Positions 22,703-35,523 of a DNA stretch of 64,000 nt are shown here, in pieces. Numbering within the stretch: position 1 is the stretch's first letter; each line of letters starts with the position of its first letter. The notes under the pieces were generated by a model. That model saw only the letters and a list, made by a program, of their open reading frames with translations. It made no database searches and was not told the DNA's origin. The stretch is from NCBI GenBank assembly GCA_016617855.1, contig JAECUM010004321.1, positions 34,238 through 98,237 on the forward strand. The letters run 5' to 3'. Position numbers and translations under genes: made by a program. This DNA comes from Megalonaias nervosa. Lineage: Eukaryota; Mollusca; Bivalvia; Unionida; Unionidae.

Positions 22703-23090
22703 CTGGAAATACAAAAGTGCTCTGACAAAATTCTTGGATAAAGACATTCATTGAATTTATACTGAATTCAGACCTGGAATAATATTTCTGTGATTCAACA
22801 AGAGACTGTCGACACATCAGCACGACGCAGGCCATAACAGACACGTCATCTCCTTCAATTTTAAATCTCTTCGGAACTTGAACTGAGTTTTATTCAGGAC
22901 TTTTTATTACAAGGACTTGTGTCTTTAATTCTTGGATTATTTTTGGATTTAATTCGCAATACCGTAAGCTCTTTTTTTCTTATTTTTCACTTTGTATTCT
23001 AGGGAAATAAATTATTTGTTAAATTTTACAAAGCTTGTTGTCATCACTCTTTTCTGTTACTTATTTTAACAGCATAGACTCGTAACAATT
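22703..23090 (+). repeat. Interspersed repeat R1, copy C
   Basis: The copy shares ACTGTCGACACATCA, GGACTTTTTATT and TAGGGAAATAAATTATTTG with copy D and ends CATAGACTCGTAACA. The sequence to the left (22300-22700) is AT-rich and unlike copy D. Confidence 0.7.
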
Positions 23091-23877
23091 CGGCGATCCC
23101 GAGAATGGAACCGACGAGGACAGAGGTGAGATGGCAATGATCGGTAAAGGCCAGCGCTTTTAATACCACTCGGCCACCCGGGACCCCAATCAGTATGGCA
23201 ATAATTGCAACGGTGAACGAGCCACCAAAATCCTAACTTTACGTATATGATCTATCACATGTAAATTTTAATGGATTTTATCCCGGTGGTAAATATAGAC
23301 TTACTGTTGACAAATACGGATATTTTTTCTTTATATCACATCGGGTCCCTTGGTATTCGATTAGCAGCGTAAATAAAATCAGTGGAAGAAGATACGAATA
23401 CTATTGCAGCTAAAATAATAAAGTCTAAGGTCTATTTACATAAGCTAAATATATTTTGTTATATTTTATTTAAGATTTGTTATTACATATGCATGATGGA
23501 CTCTGACCACGGTGATCAGGTTGCTGAGTTTCCCGACGAGGTCTTGGATTCGTTAACTAGTAATCCCAAAACCAATAATGATTTTGTTCTTCTTGGCGAT
23601 GTATATCTGCATGAAAACGATCTTAACCAACCTTTCTATACAATGAAATAAAGTTTTGTTAAAAGCAAAATAGATATCAGCAGTAAAGACCGCCCTAATA
23701 TACCCGTATCAACGTCGTAGCTAGCTGGAACAATTGCACTGGCACGCAAAAACTCTCATAAAAACAAGCAGGGAGTGGTTTTACAACGATAAAATGGAAT
23801 TCACCGACATATCTACCACACCTGCATTCGTCGCTGATTATGTTACTCCAACATATATTGGACAAAGAAGAGAATAA
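23091..23877 (+). other. Element 2 interior with a short unknown frame
   Basis: A frame of 89 codons at 23382-23651 ends in an acidic, protein-like part (EFPDEVLDSLTSN). It has no recognised relative. The first half is hydrophobic and AT-rich and may be non-coding. Nothing else is seen here. Confidence 0.3.
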
Positions 23878-25039
23878 ATGTGAGGCGCCGTAGCGGACAA
23901 AAGCTGGTCCAATGAGAAAGTTGCAGTTTAAATTTCGATGTTCTATGTTGAGAAATCCAGTATCACGTGTTGGATCAAATTGCATGTCCTTAAAGTTCCA
24001 TTTTCTAGATCACGATTTTAGACTATATATACTGAATTATACGGTGGTGGTTTAAAGTTCTATTTCCTATGTCGACGTTTTACAGTGTATATTTTTAATT
24101 ACACAGCTCTGGTTGAAATTTCAGTATCATATCTCGAGAATCCATAATTCACATTTTGATGAAAGTTCCATTTCATATGGCGAGTATTTAGATTTCATCT
24201 GTTGAATTTTACAGCAAGGAGAAGCAGCCTCCTTGTTTAAAAATAACGCGGACACGACAGCGAACTCCAGCGAAGAAATTCATAGTAATTCTCGACCTGC
24301 GAATGGTAACTTTCAAACTGTAAATGCATGAAATGTAATGGCGCCTCATAATTGAATACATGAATGATTATCTTAATACTCGATATTATTTTGAACTGTT
24401 AAAGTGGACATTGCGTAAACTTTAATTTTAACACCAACACATCATTTCACCATATAAAAGTAGCATTTCTGACAAGCACAACAAAATGTCCAACCACCGC
24501 TGTGTAATTACACAGATACAATCTAAAAACTCGACATACGAAATTGAACTTTCAGCACAATCGATGTGATTCAGCATGTTAAATTGAAACTCTCGACATA
24601 TGACATTAAACTTTCAACAACCGCCGTGTAATTCAGAAGATACAATCTTAAAACTCGACATTGGACATCGAATTTTCAACCAGTGCTGTGTAATTCAAAA
24701 GATGAAATCTAAATGCTCAACATAAGAAATGGAACTTTCAACATAAAACTCTTTTAACCAATACGTAAATTACTAATTTTTGACGTATGACATTGAAATT
24801 TCAACCACCGCCGTATTAATTCAAACGACACAATCTAAAACTTCGGCATATGAAATATAACTTTCAACCACTACTCTTTAATTCAACAGATACAATCTAA
24901 AATCTCGACCTAGAAAATGGAACTTTAAGGACAAGCATTTGTGATACAACACGTGAAATTGGAATTCTGGTCATAAAAAATTAAAATTTCAACGGCAACG
25001 TTCTGATTGGACCAGCTTTTGTCCGCTACGGCGCCTCAT
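23878..25039. mobile_element. Inverted-repeat element with subterminal minisatellites and 7-bp target duplication
   Basis: The ends are inverted copies. The left has TGAGGCGCCGTAGCGGACAA and the right carries its reverse complement (about 25019-25038); similarity runs for about 45 bases. AGAATAA flanks both sides (23871-23877 and 25040-25046). Inside, units of about 62 bases (a CTCGACATATGAAAT... AACTTTCAACCACCG pattern) are arrayed on the right (24500-24990) and in inverse orientation on the left (24000-24200). A third GGCGCCTCA end lies at 24340-24348. It codes for nothing visible and is probably a non-autonomous DNA transposon. Confidence 0.75.
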
Positions 25040-25322
25040 AGAATAATCTCGACTCACTTTTCCATGTGACATCTTCAGGACGAAGACGAGAGCCATCGTT
25101 TCAGATATTATTTAATGGCATAATCAGCATGTGTTATATGAATGTAATGCCACGCCCCAAGAACGCACAATCGCCAGAAATTTTAATATTCCCCTGATAG
25201 ATATTTTTTATGATTGTATGGCATTCGCACAAGTAAAACTGAATATTTAGTTGGAGGTGCGTGTACAGACTCTCTCTCGCGCTATTATACCTCTTTATTG
25301 CGTTATTAATAGAGAAACAATA

Positions 25323-25541
25323 ATGGATCCTCAATATTACCGACGAAAGAAAATAAAGGAAGCAGAACAACAGCCGCATGATGAAATCGCCAAGAGAACT
25401 GTGCTACTCATGAAATACAATAGCATCTATACGGTCGTTGATACAAGATTTGGACTGGCCACGGCAAAAACCATTGGTCCCGGTTATGCTGGTATTCTGA
25501 TACAGTGTTACGTATATGTAATTAAATTGTTTGTTTGTTAG
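25323..25541 (+). pseudogene. First half of a small membrane protein gene (element 2)
   Basis: From ATG 25323 the frame gives a charged helical start (MDPQYYRRKKIKEAEQQPHD) and then a Gly/Ala-rich segment (LATAKTIGPGYAGILI). Coding similarity stops near 25510. It fits the helix plus first hydrophobic part of the SLATT-like gene of Polinton elements. The second half resumes at 26383, beyond repeat R1 copy D. Confidence 0.45.
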
Positions 25542-25559
25542 TTTTAAATTTATTTATTT

Positions 25560-26380
25560 TTATTTTATTATATTTTATTGTAATGATAACTTTATTCACT
25601 GGAATTGACATTTTTCCAGAAAATTCAATTCAGTTCCTTTTAGCCTGATAAACAAGCAGTAGCTTGAAACATTGTATCAATCGGTGACCTAGATTCAGTT
25701 TCTATTAAACAACTTTTTTTTTTTTTCTTTTTTTTAATCCAATCTTATAGTAAGATTCGTTCAATAGAATCAAAGCCGCCCATGGCATACGTGATAACTG
25801 GTTTAGTCTTTTTGCTCCGTTCGGACTAAGTGATCATGTGACCCCATCACGAGGGTCTGAACTGCGTTGCAGTTAAGGTTATAACTCAGTTTCACAAAGA
25901 TTTTTAGTCGGTCGTAAATTTTACCTTTGGTGCTCAAAGGTATTTTTGTTGTTGCCAGTTTGATTTGAATTTTTCTATTTTTTTCGGAATTAATAATTTA
26001 TTTTCCCTGGAAACCACTTGTGCTCATTCGAATTCTTGGACAAAGACATTTATTGGAATTCTAAAGCCGGATTGTTATTCTTGATGATTCAACAAGGAAC
26101 TGTCGACACATCAACACAAAGCAGATTACAGAAGACGTCATCGCCTTCCATCTTGGAACTTCATCGGAATTCGAACTGTGATTCACTTAGGACTTTTTAT
26201 TGATAGGTCTTATATTTTTTAATTCTCGGATTAATATTTGGATTAGATTCATAAACCGTAGTCCCTTTACTTATTTTTACCTTTATTGTCTAGGGAAATA
26301 AATTTTTTGTTAAATTTTACAAAGCTTGTTGGCTTCAGTCTTTTTATTATTACTTTTGTACGAGCCTAGGCACGTAACAA
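25560..26380 (+). repeat. Interspersed repeat R1, copy D (with extra left flank)
   Basis: The core from 26010 to 26380 matches copy C, including ACTGTCGACACATCAAC and TCTAGGGAAATAAATT, and ends GGCACGTAACA. The left part (25560-26010) is not shared with copy C and may be a longer version. It sits between the two halves of a membrane-protein gene. Confidence 0.6.
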
Positions 26381-26382
26381 CA

Positions 26383-26589
26383 GCGACCATCATTAGCACG
26401 CCAGTCGGAATCTTTATCGGAACTGTATCAATAGCAACCGGTATCTCGGGTGGTGCTGCTAAAATAATTTATATACGATTAAATTCACGGGTGCATGTTT
26501 ATTTAGAACTTCTCCCTGTGACACAAAGCAGACTTAGTACTCTTCTTGATTCCTGCAGAACTGGGGTGGAAGCGGCTGAAACAAGATAA
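26383..26589 (+). pseudogene. Second half of the small membrane protein gene (element 2)
   Basis: The frame gives a hydrophobic segment (ISTPVGIFIGTVSIATGISG), then AAKIIY and a helical tail up to TAA. The TPVGIF...G..SGG.A pattern is familiar from SLATT-like proteins encoded by invertebrate Polintons. It follows R1 copy D directly, as expected if R1 inserted into the gene. A run of 30 A's at about 26720-26749 follows. Confidence 0.5.
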
Positions 26590-26719
26590 CCGAGTTACAG
26601 AGAGCGAAAATCGATTAACTGTTTGCCAGTGTATATCAGTAACCACGTTAGCTGAATTTTTTTTTTCAGCCCAGCAAAAAGTATCCAGCGTGCTTGTAAA
26701 GAGGTAATGAAACCGATGC

Positions 26720-26720
26720 C

Positions 26721-26749
<29 letters not shown>
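26720..26749. repeat. Poly-A run
   Basis: About 30 A's. It may be the tail of a retrotransposed insert, but no body was recognised upstream. Confidence 0.9.
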
Positions 26750-26752
<3 letters not shown>

Positions 26753-29700
26753 TCTGCACCTGAGGTGGTAGTGTTTTGAAGCTGTTACGCCGTTTACGCC
26801 ACCAAAGGGTATATTAATTGTATTTTTTTAAAGAAATTTATAAAATAGTAATATATTTATCAGTTTACGCTAGCCGATTTTGCGACATACAATCTTTCAC
26901 GCTAGTGTTAGAACTAGTTTTACTACCTAATGTTTAGGCATATAGCATACACTCGCGTGTTACGATCGGGTGAAAGTTAAGCTATGGGGTATACAGAAGG
27001 CTTTGGCAATCTCAGTTATCAAAATATCAAGCGCCTGTTATGACACTACTACTTATTACAATATTACATTTATTTTAACTAATTGCAATTTTTAGTTGTG
27101 CAACATTTGTGATTTCTATCATGGCTACACATCCAAATTAAATCTAAAATTAGTTGCATTTGATAACTATGCAAAATAACAAAATTTAATTTCTCAAGTT
27201 TTGCGTTGTTTTTGCTGCATTTTTTAACTAGTGGTTTACTTAGTGTGTGACACTTAGTGAAAATATTGTGTGCTTTATTCTAGTCAGTTTAGAGACGTAA
27301 ATGAGTTGGTCCCGCCCCTCTGCATGTGTATTTCCAATTAAATCTGTTTAAATCAAACTTGGAAGTGACCGGTTTACTATTAAAAAAAAAAAGTCACACG
27401 GGTCATGTAGGTATTCAACACCCACTATTTCAATAACGGGTATCATTTTTTAGAATTCGATTCTACATACCTTTAAGTGGCAAGTGTTCACTTCATTTGC
27501 ATTTGTATACATCCATATTCCTTTGGTAGGCCATTATTTAGACGCCCCCAAGAGGTGCATACGGCGAAATCAATGTTAAAGTACGTAGATATTTTTGGAT
27601 GAAGTGAACCTAAAGGTGTGATCCAGTATAATCCGCATTGAATGTCGCGCGCTGTGATATCACAATGAACGCTACGCATATAAATAAACAAATTCGTACT
27701 ACCCTCGATTGTGACGATTCCACTCGATATGCTCTTATTTTGACCCAAGTTTTGTACATGGCCACCACTGTAAAAGTCCATAGCGATAGATAATTTTCGT
27801 CTGGAAGTTTCTTGGTGACAGTTAAGGTGCAGAGCATTCAATAATCAGGATCGAATAGACTTTGGTTAAAGAAAACTAGTGTTTAATTTTTAAAAGAAAT
27901 ATTTAATTTAAAATGAGTAAATGTGCATACTTGACCCATGTGACTTGTATTATAGCATGTTACTTGTATTATTATATCCGTCGATGTACTGGTAGCAGCA
28001 TCGCTGTCATTTCCGCTAAGTAGTAAATAACCACTCAGTTTGTTCTGGGAATACACATCAGCTTGTTGTAATTGGTAATTCGCATTAGGCGGAGAGCACC
28101 TTATATATTGCAACAGAAAAAGCCGAAAGAACGCCAGTTATAACTTTATATTCTTCTGTTATCACACTGTGCAATTATCTGCAAGTAGTTCCAAATATTG
28201 TTTTCTATGGCGGCGAATTACATCTGTAATCCGAGATGTTCCGTTTGTGTCTTGGCGTACCTGACAAAAGCAGATGACTATCCGATTGATCGCTAAATAT
28301 AGTACAATTCGGGGTTTTCCATTCGTACTGGCCTTAGGTCACAATTAATAGTTCCGGTTGAGTTCCCACGAATGTAGTCCCAGTCTATTTTTAGATCATT
28401 TTTTCCTGTCTCCGTTTGGTGGTGATACAAGAGTTAGATTTAGGCATTCTTGGTAAGGATTTAAAGGCAATTGTTTATTCTTTAGAATATGAGCTTATGG
28501 TGTGGTTGTCTGTGTGTATTTCGGCGACAGTGCACAGTGAGTAATAAGGCCTTGGTGATGATCCGGAAGTGAAATCTGTGTTCCATTGCATGGTGTTTTG
28601 TTTACAATTAAGCCTCTCAAAAAAATGCAGGTCAACCCCTGACAAGAACTTCACCGTAAAGTCATCTTTGAAGGTATTTTATATTAACATATGATTTGTA
28701 TTGATTGTCACACAGTGGAAAGTTCAGTACTGAGAAACAAATGTAGAGAATATATAGTAAAATTAATTGTGTTCTATGGGACTAGCGACGTAACAGAAAT
28801 GTCCAATGAAGAAATCGAACTCAATGCTGACCAAATTAAAATAGTTCGAAAATTTATCTTGATGTAAAGAAATGTGTCCAAGTAGGAAGATTTAGTTTCG
28901 TAAGTATTTTTGCAGGAATTGTTTCATATTTTCTCCCTTTTATGGGCGTATCAAAGTTTCCAGTTTCCCCTTCACCTCGTTCCAAAATAAACTCCACAGG
29001 CACTTGTTCCGGGGTTAACAAATGATAACAACTTCCCCAATTAATTAGGGAGGTTGGTATTATTAGTTTCCCCCTGAATCAAGTGGCTGTGATAAAACAT
29101 CCCAAAGTTCGTTGCAAAGTTCCAAACCCGTTTCTGGTATTGAGCTAGCCATACAATATAAGACATCGACCCTGATATTTTGGGACCCCCAAAACATTAA
29201 TATCAGGTTGATGTCTTACGTTGTAGGACTAGTATTGAGCAGGATCATGTGACATTGATCCCAGATTTACATTTTTCTCATTACGGCTTATTGTATCTTT
29301 AGTATTCGCACACTGTACCCATTACCGATTTTAAAAACGAATAGTGTCAAGGATATAAAAGATGCACAAAACTTAAGTCATTTTGTTCCTTAATTTATAA
29401 TATTTAACCTGATTGCTGCCAGGGTTCTTAACACTGTCAACTTACTCGTATTTCAAACTGGAAAGAGGCTCTTAATGTAAACAAGCAGACAGATTGCTTA
29501 CTGGCCTTTTCTGGTTGCTAGAATAGTTTATTTCAGTAAAAACTCATCTGCATCCAATATTTGTAATGTCTAGTTTTAATATATCTAAAACAAATTGAAC
29601 CAGTGAATTGGAGGAACTTTATATACATGTGTTCAAAGATATGTAATTCCCAAAATTTGCAGAATTATTGAGATTATCAAAAACAGTGAACTACATCACA

Positions 29701-30780
29701 TCCGTTGCCTAAAAACATTGATCCACCCTTGTATATATGGCAGCCTTAATACTGAAAAAATTACAGTTTGATTTAAAACACCAACAAGTTGACAGTGTTT
29801 AGAATCCCCTGGTGACAGTCAGGTTAGAAACTATACATTGATGAATGAAATGACTTAATTTTGAGCATTTTTCATCCCTGATGCCAGTTGTATGTGATAT
29901 TGGTACGGGGATACAAACAAATGGAAAGTGTAAATACTAAATCATGTCTTTCATCTTTATATCATTAAATAATTATGTTACTTGAAAGGACGATGTAAGA
30001 TGAGAGAGTTTATGTCCAATCCCATTGCATATTAATTATGGGATGGTGGAGATCAGAGAAAACGTGAACATTTAGACTAAAGACACATACATATAGAAGG
30101 CTGTTGTAAGGGTGGGTAATACTGGTGATTGCCTCAGTGGGTTGGGACATTTTGCAGAGGGGATGTGGTGCCAAAGGCAAAGCTCATCTGAAGCGCTGTT
30201 TTGTCTTACACAGATTTGTGACAGCCTGCGCACATACTTCTTTAAACGTGTATGTATGGAAGTCAACACCTGAATGATTTCAGAATAAATTTAAAACTTA
30301 AACTGTAGAATATTGAAAATAAGTTTTAAAGAGAAAACAGTTATATAATGAGAACCAGGAGAACATATTTATATTTATACTGGCAGTTGCAAAACAACAG
30401 CAGCAGCTAAAGCAACTGTACATTGTATTAAAAATACAGCAACCCATCATTTTGAAGTTGTTCTCAAAGTCACCCAAAGTTTTTCCATTTGCAGTATTTA
30501 GCAGAGGCTAGTTTGGAAGTTTTCAAACTTTTTGGAATAAATCCTACCACCTTCAGAAAAAAGTTGAATTTTTTTTTTTTCTTTAGTCTGATTTTGGAAG
30601 TGGGGAGAAGATCAGACTTACTCATGTAGCATGACTTGAACCCCTGAACATGTGTTAAACCCACTTTACCAGTAGTTATCGAAGCAGATGCTTCCAGCCT
30701 GTTCTGCTGCATCTTCTCACCTGCTATAAATTGAGACGCATCTATGTGGCTTTTTTAATTCTCCTTTGTTCTCCAGGATA
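26750..30780. other. Non-coding stretch with one foldback
   Basis: Minus-strand frames at 27488-28113 look partly protein-like, but I cannot assign them and no strong splice structure is seen. The rest shows no gene. A palindrome is listed at 29152-29225. Confidence 0.45.
29152..29225. repeat. Nested palindrome
   Basis: The arms 29152-29179 and 29199-29225 are near-perfect inverse copies (TAAGACATC, CCTGATATT). The loop holds a second palindrome, TTTTGGGACCCCCAAAA. It may be a small foldback element. Confidence 0.7.
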
Positions 30781-30789
30781 CAAGGTACC

Positions 30790-31480
30790 AAATGCAGGTT
30801 GCAGGTATGTAAGTGAAAATGGTGCTACTTAGAAATTACTGTGGCCACCATAGTGGCCATCTTGCAAATCTTGTTATTGCAATTGAATGGATGGCATTGT
30901 CAACATAAGGTTTTCACAGGTGTCTTATGATGTCCAGTTGGTCCTAAATGAAAATGGTCCCATTCTGATGTTTGATATGGCTGCCATATTGACCATATAA
31001 AAAAATCTTAGCATTATTCTTACTTAACAGAAAGTCATGCTGATGTGGGGTTTTCACCAGAAGACTTACATTGTCTAGTTGGTTGTCTGACTTGGTATCT
31101 CACAAGCAGGAGGTTTCCAAAATCACATTTTAATGAACTAGTCGGCTGCAAGTAAGACCTAGTAATTCTCAGGGCTATGCCGGTTGAGGTTCCTTATCTC
31201 ATTGCCACTACGGTAGCCGGATTGGTCTGAGTATGAAGGGACAAAAACGTACACTGACACTCTTGTACGTATTCTGCCTTTCCTATCATTACTCTTCTGA
31301 CTGTCCTATCACTCCCATCTTTTTACTTTATCTGTGACCACGCACCACCTGTTGTTTAATAGTCAAGTGTGACTGTGTCAACGTATTTATAGATAGATAA
31401 ATAAAAATGGTGCTGATCTGTTGTCCAATATGGCCACCACAGTGACCATCTAGAATAGCTAGTAGTAATAACAAAATCTT
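30790..31480 (+). repeat. Satellite-like repeat R3, block 1
   Basis: Degenerate units of about 135-150 bases share TAGTTGGTCCTAAATGAAAA, a GGCCACCACAGTGGCCATCTT-like segment and GGTTTTCAC...GACTT. About four units are visible. The same units recur near 44.6-45.1 kb and 55.7-57.2 kb. Confidence 0.6.
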
Positions 31481-31624
31481 GAATGTTTCACTTTTCATTC
31501 AGTTGTAATTCAGCATTTTGATTGTTGGAGCAAATTTTGTGTAATAATATTGTTTTCTGATTTGTTTGTATATCTTGTGTGAAATTCCTGGTTTTTTGTT
31601 TATGGACTTATGTCTTAAATAAAT

Positions 31625-31673
31625 TTATTATTATTATTGTTATTATTATTATTATTATCATTATTATTATTAC
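31625..31673. repeat. (ATT)n microsatellite
   Basis: About 16 trinucleotide units with two imperfections. Confidence 0.85.
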
Positions 31674-32059
31674 AATTGTTTTCATAACATATGCACTCAG
31701 TAACTTTGGCATAAATTTCATAGTAAGCATCTAGCCAATTCAGATACCATGGTCAACTGATGTAGCTTGCATGTGGCTGTTAGATATGTGTCCGTCAGTT
31801 GCTTGTTATGTGTTGATGAAAATTTGTGAGAAGCTTTGGGAATACTGTACATTTTGTGTCTTTCTGTTAATTTATTTGTGTCATCCATCAGGCAATGACC
31901 GACTAAAAAGTCAATCCTTATTTACAGCTTTGGACAACATTTGCTTACATGTACCTAATAATGATTTTAGTTTATTAACATATACACATTATATGTACAC
32001 ATAACCATATATACCGTACAAATTATTTTTTCAGGATTCTGTGACAATATATTTTGTAG

Positions 32060-32228
32060 GCCATGACAACAATGGAAGTCGTGGAAATGGAACCGTTCAT
32101 TTGTTCTGTATTTTCCATGCCAAAGAAATGCTACCCACGATTCAACAACTTCCAGAAACAGTTCCTTAGCATCAGCCCAAGGTTTCAAGTGACAGTGGAG
32201 AAGTTTCATAAACTGACAAAGACTAAAG
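32060..32228 (+). CDS. First coding exon of a trypsin-fold domain gene
   Basis: The exon follows a splice acceptor (TTTTGTAG at 32052-32059) and has ATG at 32063 in good context. It codes for 55 residues, starting MTTMEVVEMEPFICSVF, and ends in AAAG before GTTATT (donor 32229). It ends in phase 1, and joining to the exon at 35252 keeps the frame. A non-coding 5' exon must lie upstream. Continuous coding across four exons with matching phases is the main evidence for the gene. The N-terminal region belongs to no family I recognise. Confidence 0.65.
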
Positions 32229-32755
32229 GTTATTGTCATTTGAGGATCAATACCAATATTTAATGTATGCATTTTTTTATAAAAAAACAGACAATTATAG
32301 TGCAAATTATCTTTTGTGAATTTTATTTATTTTAGCTCAGTTGTTAAGGCATATCACAATAGACTTATATTTTTTAATCATCTGTTCAATAAGCTATCAG
32401 GTTGAGCCAATATAAGGTACATTGCTTCAGGTTACTTAAAACAGCCAGTTTGCTATGAGGACAGAACTGGTAATCCACTGGCTCTAGATCAGCTGTTCTG
32501 CTTATTTAAATCTACTGCTATTTGTTTAAACTCTACTGCCTATAAAGCTAAGTAAGCTTAAGGTATTAGCCCATGTCCAATGTACATAATCTGTCAGCAT
32601 TAAAAAGAGGGTTGGACTTTTTTTTTAAATCAATGGTTGACCCTGGGCAACCAGCTTTGAAAAAGCAGTTTGCACAAAAGATTTTTCTGATTCTCCAGTA
32701 AATTACTGCAGTTGCCAAACAAATTACAGTAATCAAAATTATTCACCAACTTTTG

Positions 32756-32758
<3 letters not shown>

Positions 32759-32812
<54 letters not shown>
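32759..32812. repeat. (TA)n microsatellite
   Basis: About 27 TA units. Confidence 0.95.
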
Positions 32813-32814
<2 letters not shown>

Positions 32815-34489
32815 CATTATACTTATGTGTGAAATCTAGAAAATTATATATTTCATATATTTTCACTGATATTTTTATGATCATCCCCTGAAAGTGAGGT
32901 GAATTGATGAATAAGAGGGTAAGGGCATGTGCTGGACAGTGAGCTTAATCTTCCAGGCTTCAGTTTGGGAGTTAGTTTGGTATATAATAACAAGAAAAGT
33001 TTCTTTTCCTGCATGAATACTAGATATATTTCATCTTGTAATAGAACAAAACACTTCAGTTTAACTCAAGGCTTTGCCACTCATTACAGTATCAAATGTT
33101 TTGTTCCATATGATGAAATAAATGGGTATTAATGTAGCTAAAGAAAGTATCCTCAATGAATATGGCTAGACAGTCTTTCAAAAAGCATTGTCCCCATTGG
33201 ACACCCAGATTACAAAATCAGGTTGCCAGTAAAACCATGTAGTAGTCCACATTAGAAATTTCCTAATGTAATTCCATTGTGAAATATTTAATCAACAGTA
33301 AATAAATGTCCACCAAATTATTAACTTCATACTGAAATAAATGATAACAAAAATGTATAATTTATTCAGTACCAGAGTTTTGCTATTTATGGCTTCTCGG
33401 TTTCTGTGTGTGCTCTTGGAGCACAAAGGAACTGTGACATTGATGTACAAGAACCATTTTCTCTGAACAAGAGAAACTTTTAAAGTACCATTCAGAAAAA
33501 TGCTTGATCAATAAAGAACAAATTTCCTAGGATTTTGAGCCCAAAAAGAAGCAATGGCCAATAATTCTATACAATTGACATCAGTATACCATCAAATATT
33601 GTTGGCAGCATCAAATATTGTTGGCATTACTAAAAATATAGAATCCCTTCCAGAAAAACAGAAAACATTAACCCTTAACACCAAGCAGACAGCAAAGTCA
33701 TTGTAAGACTTGGGGGCATCTGTAGATACAAATTCTAACCATGAAGTGCATCACATGCCATAAATACTTGAGTGTTCTTTTATATAGCAAAGGTAAGTGA
33801 GTGATTTTCTAGAGGGTAACAACTTCATCAGTTTGCCATTCACACATTTCTAAATGTACTTCTAGTATGCATGGAGGCTGTCCTTGTTTGGGATTTCATT
33901 GCATATCAATGAAAACTGAAGCAAGCTGGTTAACTGAGGTTGATAAATTAATAGCATGTTGTGTTCAAGTAATACTAATTATGTCAGTTAATACTTCAGA
34001 AATGATTGATATAGAAAAAACATGATTGGTCACTTTTTCTTGTATTATTCTTTATAATCCTACCAACTCTTCATTGAATTCTCTCATGATGTTTTAAAGT
34101 ATATTATTCACACATATAAACACAGGAGAGATTTCCTAACACTGAGACTATAATGTTTGCAGCAAAAATCAAAAACATGATATGAACTTTTAGAGAAAGG
34201 TACTTTACTGTATTTTCAGACTAAAAGAAAATTGAAATAAATAGTCAAAGATGAATACAAGCATGATAATAAACAATACAGTGCTGTAATGTTCTGTTTT
34301 TGGAATAGAATTATTTACCAGATTCTGTCTGCTGTATTAAAATAAGGAATGGCAATAATATTTCTTTACTAATATCAGTATCCTTCTGATACATAATACC
34401 ACATTTGGTTTTTCTCTGACGTATAAATGTGTGAGATATGAGTGATGTGGCTATATTGTATTCCAGATTTTGTGTGTGTGAGTGCATGT

Positions 34490-34690
34490 GAATGTTTTGG
34501 TTTTGTTTGGTGTTTAACAGCGTAGCAGTGTAAGCAGGTTGTTTTCTGCTGAGACAGATGCAGTAAACTGTCTTACTCTATGACACTACACAATTGATAG
34601 CATGGGCTGATCTAATATAAATATATTTTTTAAAATACTCATTGATTTGGTCTCATGTCCAGGGTGCTAACCACTGGGTTACTGTGGAAG
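34490..34690 (-). mobile_element. tRNA-derived SINE fragment, minus orientation
   Basis: On the minus strand an A-box-like segment (CCCAGTGGTTAGCACC, about 34665) starts the element. It ends in a GCTGTTAAACACCAAACAAA tail (about 34500-34520), which is common in molluscan SINEs. Confidence 0.55.
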
Positions 34691-35251
34691 TGTTATTGAT
34701 TGTGTGTTGGAGAAAGAGAGAATGCTGCCATCTCAAATTGTATATTAATTCTTTAGTTATCCTAATAGAAGGCCCCCCTTCTTTTTTCTTCCTTTTTTCC
34801 ACAGACTAAAAAAGAAATTCCTACCTTATCAAGGCTTATAAATCTGTATGTATCCATTATGATATGTCCTACCTTATCAAGGTTTATAGACCCATATATA
34901 TCCATTATGATATGTTCAGATAATTAAAACAGTACATAAGTAATCCATTGACTGTTAGAAAAATCAAAACAAATTATGAAAGTTTTTAGTCAAACAGTGG
35001 TGTATGGTATTAAAAAAAAATACCCCCCTTTTGGAAACCGCAATACCCCCGGGACATCAATCAGAGTAACTACAGTAATTGCTTTTCTGGGAGGATCATT
35101 ATTGATTTACATGTTTTACTGCCACAATTCCTTTTCCTTTCTTTTGGTATAGAGTGTATTGATATAGGAAATGTTTGTGAGATAAAATGAGAATTTGGTT
35201 CCTGTTAATGTCTCTCATTACAAGTGTCCTTTTGTTGTTATATCCCTACAG

Positions 35252-35523
35252 AAACTGAAGATCTCCAGCGGATGAGAAAAATTATAAAGAACCTGACAGA
35301 TGCCGAGGAAGTGCAGGTTGCCATCTTTGGAAAATTTCATGATGAAATATCATCCCGTAACTTGGTTACTGCAAAAGATAGCAAATATCTTACACCAGAC
35401 TGTGTCCCATCAAGGCTTAGAAGAAATGAGTGGATGACTAAGTTTGTGCAATGCAGTGATACTGATGGGAAACCAGTTGCTAATGTATACATGGTGTATG
35501 TGCACAAAAATGACAAATTACAG
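35252..35523 (+). CDS. Second coding exon of the trypsin-fold gene
   Basis: It has a clear acceptor (TTGTTGTTATATCCCTACAG) and donor (CAG|GTAAAA at 35524). Its 91 codons, counting the split first one, encode a mixed charged segment including DAEEVQVAIFGKFHDEIS and VNVYMVYVHKNDKLQ-like sequence (VANVYMVY as read). It begins in phase 1 and ends in phase 0, matching both neighbours. No family is recognised. Confidence 0.75.

Larger units (their letters stand above)
32229..35251 (+). other. Intron 1 of the trypsin-fold gene
   Basis: It runs from donor GT 32229 to the acceptor CCCTACAG ending at 35251. It holds a (TA)n array (32759-32812), a tandem pair of about 50 bases at 34821-34919 (CTACCTTATCAAGG...) and a reversed SINE (34490-34690). 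Confidence 0.6.

Noticed and set aside
24480..25010. CRISPR-like regular repeats
   Set aside because: Units are contiguous and degenerate without unique spacers, and they belong to a TIR element in a eukaryotic genome.
27488..28113. Two minus-strand frames that might be exons
   Set aside because: Amino-acid texture is partly plausible, but no family, no convincing splice pair and no conserved motif could be found.
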